64,000 nt of DNA from positions 1 through 64,000 of the forward strand of contig MU401605.1 in NCBI GenBank assembly GCA_022579005.1, given 5' to 3'. This document shows positions 23,546 to 34,205 of the stretch, in pieces (position 1 is the stretch's first letter; the number at the start of each line of letters is the position of its first letter). Source of the stretch: Poronia punctata. Its lineage: Eukaryota > Ascomycota > Sordariomycetes > Xylariales > Xylariaceae. The notes under the pieces were generated by a model. The model was not told the DNA's origin, searched no databases, and saw only the letters and a list, made by a program, of their open reading frames with translations. A program made the position numbers and the translations under genes.

Positions 23546-24702
23546 ATAGAGTTTATGCCATGAGAACCTAGTTCTAGTAATAGGAGGCGTGTTCCTGGTC
23601 GTCGCTTGATATCTATGCTCTAGGTACTCTACACTGATACCCAATGTATGGTAGGCATGCTGGGTGTAGTTTGGTAAGTACGTCCTGCGACTATAATCCC
23701 GCAGAGGTAAATGAGGTCTTTGGTAGGGCGGTTTTCATATGTATTAACAGCGAATGGAACGGGCGATGAGTGTCCTCAGCAATATAATCGCGACGCATAA
23801 ACAATGAGAGGTAGGTAATCTTCTTAAAGAACTAAGGCTACACCAAACCATTTTGAGGAGTAAACGATGAATGGATTTTCGAGTATGCTGAGAGAAACTT
23901 CACATGCTACTCTACACCTCGGGAAATACGATAAAGGGACAGTTGAATGATGGAGCAGAGGTGGGAATGAACGACGACCCCAGCTATGGCCCCCACTCCC
24001 CCCAGTCTCAAGCACGAGCATAGTGGGATAAATTGAAATCTCTTTAACGCTGCGCGGTGTTATCGTGATTCGTAGCATATTATTGTGGATCCCTCGCTTT
24101 GGGGCAGGTTAGGTACCTGGGTACCTGCAGCAATGCGGTAACAAATGCCCAGGGGCTTGTCATCTAACACCGAGGCAAATGGTTGAAGCCTCACCAATAG
24201 TTGGGCGAATCCAACCGAGGAGAACAATCGCAACTCCAACCAACTTTGCCCTATTGCTATCTCTTGTAGATTTCACACCTTTATCTTGTTGTACTATTGT
24301 TCAGTTCCAACCCATTGTCCAATCCCTTTTTTGCCTTGTAATAAGTAGCCTGAAAGTGGAAACCTTGACATGTCTCCGACCGTGTACACCCCTTGTTCCA
24401 TTTGATAATTATCCGCTTCTGCCAATGCTACTTTCCATGACGTCGCTTGGACAGACTAATCAGTAATTCCTTATCGGACCCCGACGTCGAGTAGAGGCCG
24501 CGATTCGACGATCCGACGATCCGGTAATCTGGCGAAAACGCGACGACGAGCGAAACGGCCCAGTTACACGTGGCTGAGCCCGTAGACGCCAGACAGGAAA
24601 TGAAAACAAGACACCTACAAGGGTTGTCGTCGTGAAAGAAAACAGGCGTATTCGAGGGAACGACTTGTCCATAACGGCAAGCCCGAAAGACTCGAGACCG
24701 CA

Positions 24703-25792
24703 ATGGCGGACTCGGTTGGTATGCGCCCGCCTTCCTTCTGTCTTGATGGGATGAGCCCGCCACACTTCTGCTGTTTCGCTCTATCCTGTACACCTCTTCG
24801 CTAGACAAGCCTTGTGCTGACAATACCACTCCACCACAGATCGTGTGTTCGTACACGCGCTCAATACAGTCAAGAAGATCCCCAAAACGGGCGCATCCCG
24901 CCCCCCGCCGAGCGATCGCTTACGTCTCTATGGATTATATAAGCAGGCCATGGAGGGCGACGTGGACGGTGTGATGGAGCGACCAAGACCGGGACCTGGC
25001 ATCGAAGCTGACGAGCTTCAGCGGGAGAAAGACAAGTGGGACGCGTGGAATGCGCAGAACGGCCTGAGCCGTACGGAGGCTAAGAGGCGATACGTCGAGG
25101 CCCTCATCGACACAATGCATCGTTATGCCACTACCCCGTAAGTCTTTCCTCTACATGTCTGACGGTATTCATTTGAGAAAATCAACATGGGAACCACCGG
25201 TAGCGTGAGAGACTTCCGCTGACAAAGAACTAGGGACGCACTAGAACTAGTAGCCGAGCTCGAGTTTGTATGGAACCAAATCAAAAACAACACCCCCTCG
25301 TCGTCGAATTCTTCTCCCAAAGCCAAAGCTCGCGCGTCCTTCAGCGAACCTCGCCGTTTCCAAAAAGCAACTAGTGGCACGGAGGGTCCCATGAAGGTTT
25401 TAAGTCCTATGAGCGAAGACGACGCTGCAGAACACCAATACCGGGATAGGCAGGACGACGACGACGAAGACGAGGGCGAGTATGTCAAGAAAGGGGATCG
25501 ATGGTCCCGGAAGGTCGAGCGAGCCCTCGTGCGACTGTCGGCCGAAATAGCAGCGTTGCGAGAGCAAATCACAGCAGGCCGAGAGTGGAAGATAAGAAAA
25601 GCAAGGAGCATACCGGAGTGGACAGGCTGGTTCCTCTTGACGGTTGTCAAGCACTTTGCCATCGATCTATTTGTCCTCGCGGTGGTCCTGATATGGATGA
25701 GAAAGAGGAAGGACCGACGTCTCGAGGATCAAGTACGGGCGATACTGCGCATAGCACGCGAGTATGCAAGAAAGATCCTGCCGTCAAGATGA
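24703..25792 (+). CDS. ATG37: Acyl-CoA-binding membrane protein, Atg37/ACBD5-like
   Basis: Three exons: 24703-24718 (16 nt), 24840-25137 and 25234-25792, 290 aa. Introns are 121 bp (G|GTATGC, CTGAC branch) and 96 bp (GTAAGTC, CTGAC branch). Joining restores MADSVDRVFVHALNTV at the start and PDALELVAELEFVWNQI at the second junction. An acyl-CoA-binding domain covers about 5-95, with LYGLYKQAMEGDV and KWDAWNAQNGLS. An acidic linker and a short coiled coil follow. One hydrophobic helix at about 237-260 has a basic flank (RKRKDRR). The layout matches Atg37/ACBD5, the peroxisomal tail-anchored acyl-CoA-binding protein that supports pexophagy and peroxisome contacts. The function is inferred from architecture. 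Confidence 0.85.
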
Positions 25793-26815
25793 TGACATGT
25801 GATGGTAACCGGCACAGGATATGCCCCTGTCCACGACAAGAGTTCCGCATAAGCCTCCGAAATGGACACAGTCGATCTTGCTCGCCTGTGTTGTAAAGCG
25901 CCTCGACACTTGTTACTGTCACCTACCTTATAACCTTGCCTACTAGTGTTAGGACATAGGTTACCTTGCAGGACTTCGCCCCGCGACAACGAGACTACGT
26001 TGGTATGTGGAAGGTGCCCTTCTCGGCTTACCCTCGGCGTCCAAGGAAACCAGTGGCCAAAGACTAAGAGCATTATTCCCAGGTTGGGTGCTAGGCCGTC
26101 TATCCCAGTGACTATAGGTACCAGAGTACGACCCGATGCAAACGTGCTTCCAACTCCTTGCTGCTCATATGCTAGCTGGAAGGCGCCAGACTTGTGGGGC
26201 ATCAGATAAACGTATATCTGATGCGGTCGGCCTCTACTTCCTCTCAGTACCCCCCTGAGATGGGGCTCCCCCTATGAGCAAGTGTATAATATATACGCCC
26301 CAAGGACAAGACCATATATATATAAGATGAATATAGATAAATGAAAAAATACATTGATGACTGCTCTGCTTTCTCTCGCGTTTTCCTGCACTGTCTTCGA
26401 GTGACCGAGGTCCAGATCCCCTGAACCACGGATAGGGAGATCTGTAAACAATCATCTGCACGAGTAGGGCGGACTGATAAAACAACACTTTACCACCTTC
26501 TTCGACACTTACTAAAATACCCTTGTAGAGCCAGGCAAGCAAGCCATCATCAAAAATAGAAAAGCTTGCTTTCTTGATATTCAGGGAGCCCTGGCTAGGG
26601 CAGGTGAGTCCAAAGGTTATAGATCTGGCTAGGTCAGGTCCATTCGCATATGCTAACGGTCACTTTTCATCTGGAATTATTAGGGGGGTATCAAAGAATC
26701 TATTATCTCACATGTGCATGGAACGATGGGTACAGTCAAAAATTAGCTACCCAACTCTACTCTTACCTCGCCGGGGACTAAGTGTATCTAAGCAAGTAAG
26801 GTTCGTCAGGGCCAT
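25793..26815. other. Intergenic, 1 kb
   Basis: Convergent 3' ends of the Atg37-like gene (+) and the kinase-fold-like gene (-). No gene seen. Scattered TATATA stretches near 26310 have no ORF behind them. Confidence 0.5.
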
Positions 26816-28963
26816 CTACTCATAGCCCAACGTAAACCCCTCAAATCCCAACTCCCTCATCTGCTCACCAAGCCCCTTATCGTCCTCAGCAACAAGTAAC
26901 ATCAACCCCGTAACCACATTCGCCACAAACCCGCTCTCATTCCCAACCAAGTCCTCGGACACAATCGCGCACGCAAACAAAGCGGCAGTAAGCAACTGCA
27001 CATGATCACGTAGATCGACGCCTTTAGTAGCTTGCAACTCCCTGCTCAGCGGTTGTAGGAGGTATTTCTGCTTGATGGCCATGATGACGCGGGATAATTT
27101 GTCGGGACACGGTTTGTAGGTTACGGTTATTTTGTGCTTTTTCTCGTTGTATTTGTATACTAGGTCCGGCTCTGCGCGGACGAGAGAGCCCCGGAATTGC
27201 GTGTGGAAGAATACGTCGTGGTACATTGGTTTCGCCATGTCTAGCATGACGGGGTGGAAGCCGGCTACTTCGTAGCTGAGGTATGTTAGGTCGTTGGGAG
27301 GGGTGGCCATTATTTTGTTCCCGTGGGCGGAGCCGAGACCGAAGATTGTGGGGCAGGCGGTCATGGAAGGGGACGTGGGGGATAGGATCGCGGTGGCTTT
27401 GTCCAGGGCTTCGCGGAGGGGTGGGTAGTATTTCCCGTTGATCTTCCAGCGGACGTAGAGCAGTTTTTCGAAGGAGAAGTGGTGGTCTCCTATTTTTATG
27501 CCTTGGCCGTAGTAATCGCGCATCATCTTGTCGTCTTTGAGGTTTTCGTGGAAATAGACGTGGATGGATGGGGGGATGTCGTCTTTCTCGGATAAAGGTA
27601 GTGTTCGGCGGTAGGCTGCCAACGTGTCGGCGGTTTTTATGAGCTCCATGTGTAGGAGGGATCGCAGTTTGCGCTCGTCTTCTCGGTTATTGTCGATGAA
27701 GGAAAGTCGCCCTTCGGACTGGGTGGGGCCTTCTAAGTAGGGGTAGAGAAGCGCTTTTGAAGCTGATAGGAGAGGAATTATTGTGCGAGGGAAGTATTTC
27801 GCTGCAAGGAGAGCCCCTTTCAATTCTTCGTCTACCCTTCCTACTAGATATGGGGAGCTTTTGACGTATAGCACGGTATTATTCCCGAAGCCAATAGTTC
27901 CCGCTCGATGTGCCCAGGTCTCGTTGGCGACTTGTTGGGGGAGAGTGAGGTCGGCGATCTCTTTCTGCTCATACTTTTCCAGGGTCTCTTGGGATATGCG
28001 CTTCGCAGACGTGTGAACTGATGGACTGGGTGGTGCCGATGTACATGCTTGTTTCCCAAATGCAAAGACGAAAACGCAATCTGCTTCGTCGAATTGTTCG
28101 TACTGGCTTACGCCGCACGGCGTGTCAGGGATAAACTCGGCCATTTCTCTTCCTAGCCAATCCGCATACGCGATGGCGAAGCCTGGTTGACCTACGTAGG
28201 CCAGTGTGAGTGGTCGGCTTTTGACCATGGACTTGACGGTTAGAGGGGCATCAGCTGCTAGCGCGAGGCTGGTGATGTGCCTTTTCATCCCTTTACCGTG
28301 AGTTTCGTTCCCGTAAACACATACTGACGAGAGGAGAAGATGCGCGGTAGGACCTAAGGCGTAAGGAGAATCGGGAAGCGAGGAATCTTCTGGGGTATAG
28401 AGGAGTTGTTCATGCCGTATGACGAAGTTTTCCATTTCGGTTGCTTGTTGGATGATTTGGACTTCCTGTGATGGACGGATCAAATTGAACCCTTGGAAAA
28501 CACGTTGGTCCTCGTGGGTAACAATGTTGAGTCTTGTAGGATCCTGCTGTTCCTGTATTATATCCAGGCTCAGAATCGTCACAACCCTCCGGACGCCTGC
28601 TTCATCGTAGCCCGTGATCCTAACGGCGTCGAACTCGGCATAAAGGCCCGATGAAGATTCTGGAAGGCGCAGATCCGGGCTATCCTCGAGATCGATGCCC
28701 ATCATGGCGAGGAGACATCGGCGACGGCAGGTGTTGTTGATGAACTTGCACATGTCCTCCTTCGTATCGACCACCAAAATCGCCTCGTATTGGTACCAAC
28801 TCGCGTTAAGGGCTGTCTCCTTTGGACTGGTAAATAGACGGCCGCCGCCGATGAAGACTGCGGCGACTTCTGGAAGGGAGGATGGGCAAGTCTTTAGAAA
28901 TGCCTCCTTGTACCCAGACAGGGTTTTCGCGAATGAGTCTACAAGACGCATATTGGCAGGCAT
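26816..28963 (-). CDS. Large fungal protein with kinase-fold (APH-like) C-terminus, probably degenerate
   Basis: 715 aa, single exon, ATG at 28963 (a second ATG four codons later). I do not recognise a named family. Near residues 535-580 FGLGSAHGNKIM is followed by YLSYEVAGFHPVMLDMAKP. This resembles the catalytic loop and metal-binding segment of aminoglycoside/choline-kinase-like phosphotransferases (G-D-x-H-x-x-N, then I-D-Y/F-E). Both Asp positions appear replaced, by Ser538-like in GSAHG and by Ser in LSYE. The N-terminal half (GGGRLFTSPKETALN, AILVVDTKEDM) has no motif I can name. It could be a pseudokinase or a divergent enzyme. No signal peptide or membrane span. Codon usage looks like a normal expressed gene. 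Confidence 0.65.
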   Translation of the reverse strand: MPANMRLVDSFAKTLSGYKEAFLKTCPSSLPEVAAVFIGGGRLFTSPKETALNASWYQYEAILVVDTKEDMCKFINNTCRRRCLLAMMGIDLEDSPDLRLPESSSGLYAEFDAVRITGYDEAGVRRVVTILSLDIIQEQQDPTRLNIVTHEDQRVFQGFNLIRPSQEVQIIQQATEMENFVIRHEQLLYTPEDSSLPDSPYALGPTAHLLLSSVCVYGNETHGKGMKRHITSLALAADAPLTVKSMVKSRPLTLAYVGQPGFAIAYADWLGREMAEFIPDTPCGVSQYEQFDEADCVFVFAFGKQACTSAPPSPSVHTSAKRISQETLEKYEQKEIADLTLPQQVANETWAHRAGTIGFGNNTVLYVKSSPYLVGRVDEELKGALLAAKYFPRTIIPLLSASKALLYPYLEGPTQSEGRLSFIDNNREDERKLRSLLHMELIKTADTLAAYRRTLPLSEKDDIPPSIHVYFHENLKDDKMMRDYYGQGIKIGDHHFSFEKLLYVRWKINGKYYPPLREALDKATAILSPTSPSMTACPTIFGLGSAHGNKIMATPPNDLTYLSYEVAGFHPVMLDMAKPMYHDVFFHTQFRGSLVRAEPDLVYKYNEKKHKITVTYKPCPDKLSRVIMAIKQKYLLQPLSRELQATKGVDLRDHVQLLTAALFACAIVSEDLVGNESGFVANVVTGLMLLVAEDDKGLGEQMRELGFEGFTLGYE

Positions 28964-29962
28964 GTTTGACTGTTGATTTAGAGTTGATAGCTAATAAGGA
29001 AGAGAGAAAGTCGGCGGTTGAGCAGCTGATAAATAGAGAATGGTCAACCTAGCCAGTAGGTTGATCAAAGGGGTTACGAAGAGTAGTACGTCGTGATGAG
29101 ATATGTCGGGATGAGAGGGAATGGTGATATTGTCGGAGATCAAGGCAGGGTTATATACTTGATGCTTCATTTTATGTCTTACAATGTTGGTGTCAAGTTG
29201 AGTTAATGTCAAGGTCATTGTTTGCACAAGCAGTGCTTTGTTCGCATATGCCGTTGTTATTTTCTTTGAGACTCTTTGCATAACAATGCAGAAGATTCCC
29301 ACCTCTTCCACGGCACGTACCTGCCATTGGCTCGGACAGAAACTGGCAGAACGACTTCATTCTTCCTGGGTTGAGATAAGAAAGTTGGTAACAGAGTTGC
29401 TTTGACCTAAACAGCCTCGTAAGATGCCAACACATTGAATGTGTTACATTTGGCCTGAGGATCATTCTTTCTGTCCATGTAAGTGAGGACGACTCTCATA
29501 CCCCTTTGCTGCACACCCTACCCGTGATTGATGGTAGCACAGTGCGCATACATCATATAGTACCACATACTGTATGTACTAGTAGATGGCAATGCAGCGC
29601 CATAGGTGTCGGTCGTCCTTTCAGCTGCTACAATCGTTCTACCTCTCTCTATAGCATACCCTAGGGAATAAATGTTTCATAATGTCGTTAGTCTTTTGAT
29701 TGAGACAGGAATGCCTTAAGGCAGTTTGGAATTATTCGGAATGCAAAATTACACAATCGATCAGAATCGAAAGGGAAGAGAGAAAGGTTACGGGGTTCTG
29801 CCACTCCTGACCGCCATTGTTGAATGATTGGTTGGTTGCATGTGGCATAGACCTCACACGTCAGCTTCTCGAAAGGCAGGCAGTTCCAAGGTCCAGTGTT
29901 ATTCGGCCTCCGCCTGAGAGTACTCTGGGACCTTGAAAATATCTACTACCAGGACACTGAGT
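28964..29962. other. Divergent intergenic region, 1 kb
   Basis: Shared upstream region between the 715-aa gene (-) and the HET gene (+). No coding sequence recognised. Confidence 0.5.
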
Positions 29963-32276
29963 ATGTCTGATACTGACCTGCAATGGATGAGCGGCGCCAT
30001 TCCCACCACTGGGGTCAAGTCGAAGCCACCGACCTCCACAATACCTCTGGGCGAACAGGAGGAAATAAGGGCGTATTTTGAATGCGTACGGGCTGGTTCC
30101 CTAGGTGGTCAGCTGCCAATATCCGGGAATCATATGTCCCATACGTGTTCCCATTGCGAAGACATCATAATCGAATCCACAGATCTTGAAGAGTCCGCCC
30201 TCGTCTTGGTGAGTGACGGCCTGGAAGCTGCTGTTAAGCGCGCCAACGGAGGCTGTGCGTTCTTTCAATGGGCGCTCGGCCTCCTCGTACCAAGCGATGG
30301 GTCGGATGACGAAGAAGGATCTCCCTTCCAAGGCCACACTTGCGCCGATATCAGTTTCCATCTCCGGTTCAACCCTACCTGGAAAGAGGGCATGTCGATG
30401 AGCTTCGCAGTGTGGGTAGAGTTCGTCAAGACCAACGGAGAATTCACTCTGGAGATTATGCAACAGGGCCACTTGCACGCATGCACTGATCAAGGTTGAT
30501 GTGCCTCGCCAGACGACCTTGGGTAACCAGGTCACGTATCACGACACAACCGATGAAACTAACTACCATCTCAACTTATCTGTAGATGATATCGCTGCGT
30601 CGTACATACCTTCGAGGCCGCCCGAGCCCGAAAAGGTATCACAGAGGAACGTAGACTTCATCCGCGCAAGTCTAAGAAACTGTCTCAACCACCACCCAAC
30701 CTGTAGCCTGACATCGGCGGGCAAGAATGTCACGGCACCCGAGTGCATTCCACCCCAGGACCTGCCTACCAGGCTTCTACGGATTGAAACGAGGGCCCGT
30801 ACCATCAAGCTGGTGACGGTCGACGAGCTGGATGACAAGAGTAGGTCTGTAATATCCGAGCGAGGTTATGCCAGTTTATCCTACCGCTGGGGCGGTCCAC
30901 AGCCACTCTGCTTGACAGCACACACGATCGATGGGCTAATGCAGGGCATACCGACGTCTACTCTGCCACGCACACTGCGGGATGCGATAGAATCGTGTCT
31001 GTTGTTTTTGGATCTGGACTACATCTGGATCGACGCGCTGTGCATCAAGCAGGACGATGACGTGGACAAACAGCTCGAGATCGCTCGCATGCCACTCTAC
31101 TATGGTCACAATACGATTACGCTCTCGGCAGCATCGGCAGAAACTTGCACAGAGGGCTTTCTGACCTCGACGATGCCAGATGAAGCATATGTAGCCGGGC
31201 CATTCCGCCTTTCTCTTTTGACGCCTGAGGGTCTAGGAAGCGTGCGGCTGTCACAGTCGGCTGTCGCGCCGCCCGAACCCATCGCGTCTCGCGGCTGGAC
31301 ATACCAAGAAAGCCTTCTTTCGCGGCGTCTAGTCATCTTCGGCTCGCGGCAGGTCTACTGGACATGCAATGCAGAGAGCGGTAGTTATGGCGGCCCGGAC
31401 GCAAAGGCTGATTCGACGTACAACACAGTTGATACCCGGCTTCTCGGCACAAGCCAGAATCTGGCCAGAATCCTGCAGTATCCGTGGAGAGACGCCTGGG
31501 TGGAGATAGTCCAGCAGTTCATGACACGGAAGTTGGGTGTCGAATCGGATAAGCTATTGGCTGTCGCGGCGCTTGCATCACGTATGGCGGACGAAGCGAG
31601 AGCCCAGGACCTACGCATGACCTACATCGCAGGTCTCTTTGTGAACACCCAGACATCTGTCGTTAGCTGGGCGGAGCAACTGCTCTGGTATGTCGACTCT
31701 GCCTCGGAATCCAAGAGGCCGGACAAGTATCGCGCCCCGTCGTGGAGCTGGGCCTGTATAGAGGGCGCATGGGGCAGTTTACGCGCACTGCTGCCTCTAC
31801 CATGGGACATCAAGAAATACGAGTTCGATTTTCAAGTGACGAAAGTCCATGTAGAACTTAGTCATGTCGCATCCCCCTACGGAAGTATCAAGAGCGCGTT
31901 CCTGACTGTGCAGGGCTGGATGAAAAGAGTAGACAGCCGCTTAAAGGGGGAGGTCCGTTTTCCCGCTTTTCATTGCTATAGGCTTGCCGACCACGAGAGG
32001 ACAGGTGCGGATTTGCTCCTATTTGGAGATACGAATGAAGACATTGAGCTGATGAAGAAGTCGGTTATGAACGGACAAAATACCGAAGAGTCCGTCTATC
32101 TTCTTGAGCTGATACCGCCATTCCTGCCGAGGCGAAGCCCTTCTGTGGGGTTAATCTTGAAGGGGGGTTTGGAAGAACCAATGAAGAGGATAGGAACATA
32201 TGTATTCTATGCTGATAAAGCAGAGATATTAGAGGAGTTTTTCGATGGCTTAGCAGAAGACTGCCGTCTCATATAA
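29963..32276 (+). CDS. HET-domain (heterokaryon incompatibility) protein
   Basis: Two exons, 29963-30494 and 30586-32276, 740 aa. The 91-bp intron has a G|GTTGAT donor, CTAAC branch and CTGTAG acceptor. It joins the N-terminal frame to the HET frame as TDQ-DDIAASYIPSRPP, the usual lead-in of HET proteins. The N-terminus has a CSHC pair and a GGCAFFQW block common in such proteins. The HET domain (PF06985) covers about 271-430: GYASLSYRWGG, LDYIWIDALCIKQDD, and the ISAAS-like TITLSAASAETCTEGFL. GWTYQESLLSRRLVIFG follows, then the C-terminal PSWSWACIEG. HET proteins trigger vegetative incompatibility and regulated cell death. This one's partner is unknown. No NACHT, STAND or lipase domain is fused. 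Confidence 0.9.
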
Positions 32277-32536
32277 ACGGACATTTGGTCAGGCGTGTTT
32301 TGAGGTTGTTGAGGTAATTCGTTATAGACATAGCAACCGGACTGAGCTAGAGTATATGCAACAATCGAATACACTACGAGTATATGCATGATCAAGGTAC
32401 TCGAGTATTCAGAAGTTCAAATCCACACTTCGAGTCTCGGGATCTGGCAACCAACGTGTACCATTCCGTACTTACCTGATCTATGGCTGTCCACAGCGCC
32501 CCGAGGGAACCGCCATGAGTGCAACTTTCGGTATCC

Positions 32537-33757
32537 ATGTCCAATCCGTCTTCCCATATAACATACCTCGTACCGGAGCCGTTCGAACCGAAACCGCTTA
32601 TCGCCGACATCCTACGTACTCGCTTCTGTGTCCCCGACTCCATCTTTCTCGTCGAAGACGTCGATGTAGCGCACACGTCCAAGTCGAGACGATGGCGAGC
32701 TATACGGCTGATACTCGGCGATGGAGAGCTGTGCATTCAGGCCCTATTGTCCCCCGCAATGCACCGATTTGTCGACCGGGGTGAGATCGATTTCGGCTCA
32801 TATGTCAAGTTGGAACGGTTCCGCGTCGAATGGGGGGATGTCTCGGGCCCAGACCCCTCTGACCGATCGTTACAAGGAAATCACAGTTCCAATACACCCG
32901 AACCGGGCAAACCACCGACGCAGATGGTCTACCTGATTGTCGAAAGTTTGGTGGTGGTAGGGTGGAACAATACGTTGATCGATTCGTTCCCGGTTGAGAA
33001 GCTGAAGAATGAGAACGATATTGGTGAGGGTGAAGCGGACGAGCGAACGTCAGATGAGCCTCAACCTCCGCCGCAAGAATCACCATCCAAATTGGCACCG
33101 AGAGCAGAACGAGTCCGGTCTGGTTCCCGCGATCCCGAAGGCGTTGTGCGTGTCCATGAACCCAACGAAACGAAAACGGAAAAAGATGGGGGACCAGTCG
33201 AAACAGAAGTAGAAGTAGACGATGACTTTGAGACAATGGCGGTTTCCGAAAATAAGACCTCCCAGAACCGCAACGAACTAGCCAAGACAAGCCTGGCCCA
33301 TCCACGACGCCCAATTGCCGTAGCAGATACAGCCAATCTTCCCTGGTCAAGCAATGATCCGACCAAGCCTCTCAAGTTAACAGGGCTGCGTTCCATCCCA
33401 AACCTACCATACAAGCAAAACTGGAGCGTGAACGTCTTATGCGTGATATCAGCGATATCCGACCTTGAGCCCGCCGGTATACCACCGTATACACAGAAAC
33501 AGGCTCGTCTGACGGACCCCTCGACCGATAAGCACGTACTTCTTACTGTCTTCCTAGACCCGCAGTTGTTCAACCCCAGAGTCGGAAGTGTAGTGCTGCT
33601 TCTCGGCGTCAAGAACCACCGCTTCGACGGTGGAAGTCTTAAGAAATACGAGAGTGATCGACAGAAACATGGCGATAAGTGGTGGTACGAAAATCCGGTC
33701 CAGTTTGACTGGTGCGATGTCGATAGCCTGCATCAATGGTGGATGGAGAACGCATAG
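32537..33757 (+). CDS. OB-fold-like protein, possible nucleic-acid binder (hypothetical)
   Basis: 406 aa from the first ATG at 32537. The open frame extends only to a GTG at 32519. Two conserved parts flank an acidic low-complexity middle (about 150-245). N-terminal LILGDGELCIQALLSP followed by GEIDFGSYVKLERFRVEW resembles the N-terminal OB fold of the RPA large subunit. C-terminal WSVNVLCVISAISDLEP followed by HVLLTVFLDP and GSVVLLLGVKNHRFDGG also looks like an OB strand pattern. The product ends with WWYENPVQFDWCD. Likely a nuclear single-stranded nucleic-acid-binding protein, but this is pattern inference. No zinc finger or catalytic motif. A further 5' exon cannot be excluded. Confidence 0.65.
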   Translation: MSNPSSHITYLVPEPFEPKPLIADILRTRFCVPDSIFLVEDVDVAHTSKSRRWRAIRLILGDGELCIQALLSPAMHRFVDRGEIDFGSYVKLERFRVEWGDVSGPDPSDRSLQGNHSSNTPEPGKPPTQMVYLIVESLVVVGWNNTLIDSFPVEKLKNENDIGEGEADERTSDEPQPPPQESPSKLAPRAERVRSGSRDPEGVVRVHEPNETKTEKDGGPVETEVEVDDDFETMAVSENKTSQNRNELAKTSLAHPRRPIAVADTANLPWSSNDPTKPLKLTGLRSIPNLPYKQNWSVNVLCVISAISDLEPAGIPPYTQKQARLTDPSTDKHVLLTVFLDPQLFNPRVGSVVLLLGVKNHRFDGGSLKKYESDRQKHGDKWWYENPVQFDWCDVDSLHQWWMENA

Positions 33758-34205
33758 CAGACATGAGACTTATACTTAGCTGCGACGACAATATCCCATG
33801 ATTATCGGCTGTCATCTGGTGTGGTTGCCGTCGGCCCCGGAAAGGCGCAACTTTTGCACCTCGGCAGCCTTATCGTCTCCTCATCTACCATGCCTTATGC
33901 GGCCCTGGCGATTCGAATCAGCCCCTGCGCCTTGATATAACAAGGCTCGATGGGCTGAACCACCTTGGTCGGACTGCACAATACGGCTAGAATTTGATGC
34001 CCACATTCAGGGCGGATTTACGCATGCGACTCGGTGTAATGCTCAGCTAGTTGTCATTGATGCCGTCGCATATATATATCTCCCGCAGTCTCATCTGACG
34101 GATTGCTACGGGGCCTGTTGGGACAGTCAACATATGGGTTTATTGACAGATCGTCTCATTATGTTATATCAAGTGTCGAATTCGCCAACAAGATGAGTCG
34201 AGCAT
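33758..34205. other. Convergent intergenic region
   Basis: 3' flanks of the OB-like gene (+) and the conserved unknown (-). A TATATATATATC run near 34070. No gene. Confidence 0.5.

Larger units (their letters stand above)
22045..24702. other. Intergenic, 2.7 kb, contains an assembly gap
   Basis: No supportable gene. Holds the G21/C24 homopolymers and the N gap (described separately), a short AGGTAGGTAGG cluster near 22622, and AGGTACCTGGGTACCTG near 24110. Confidence 0.5.

Noticed and set aside
30495..30501. Apparent frameshift in the HET gene
   Set aside because: A 91-bp GT..AG intron with a CTAAC branch joins the frames and restores the family lead-in sequence, so no frameshift is needed.
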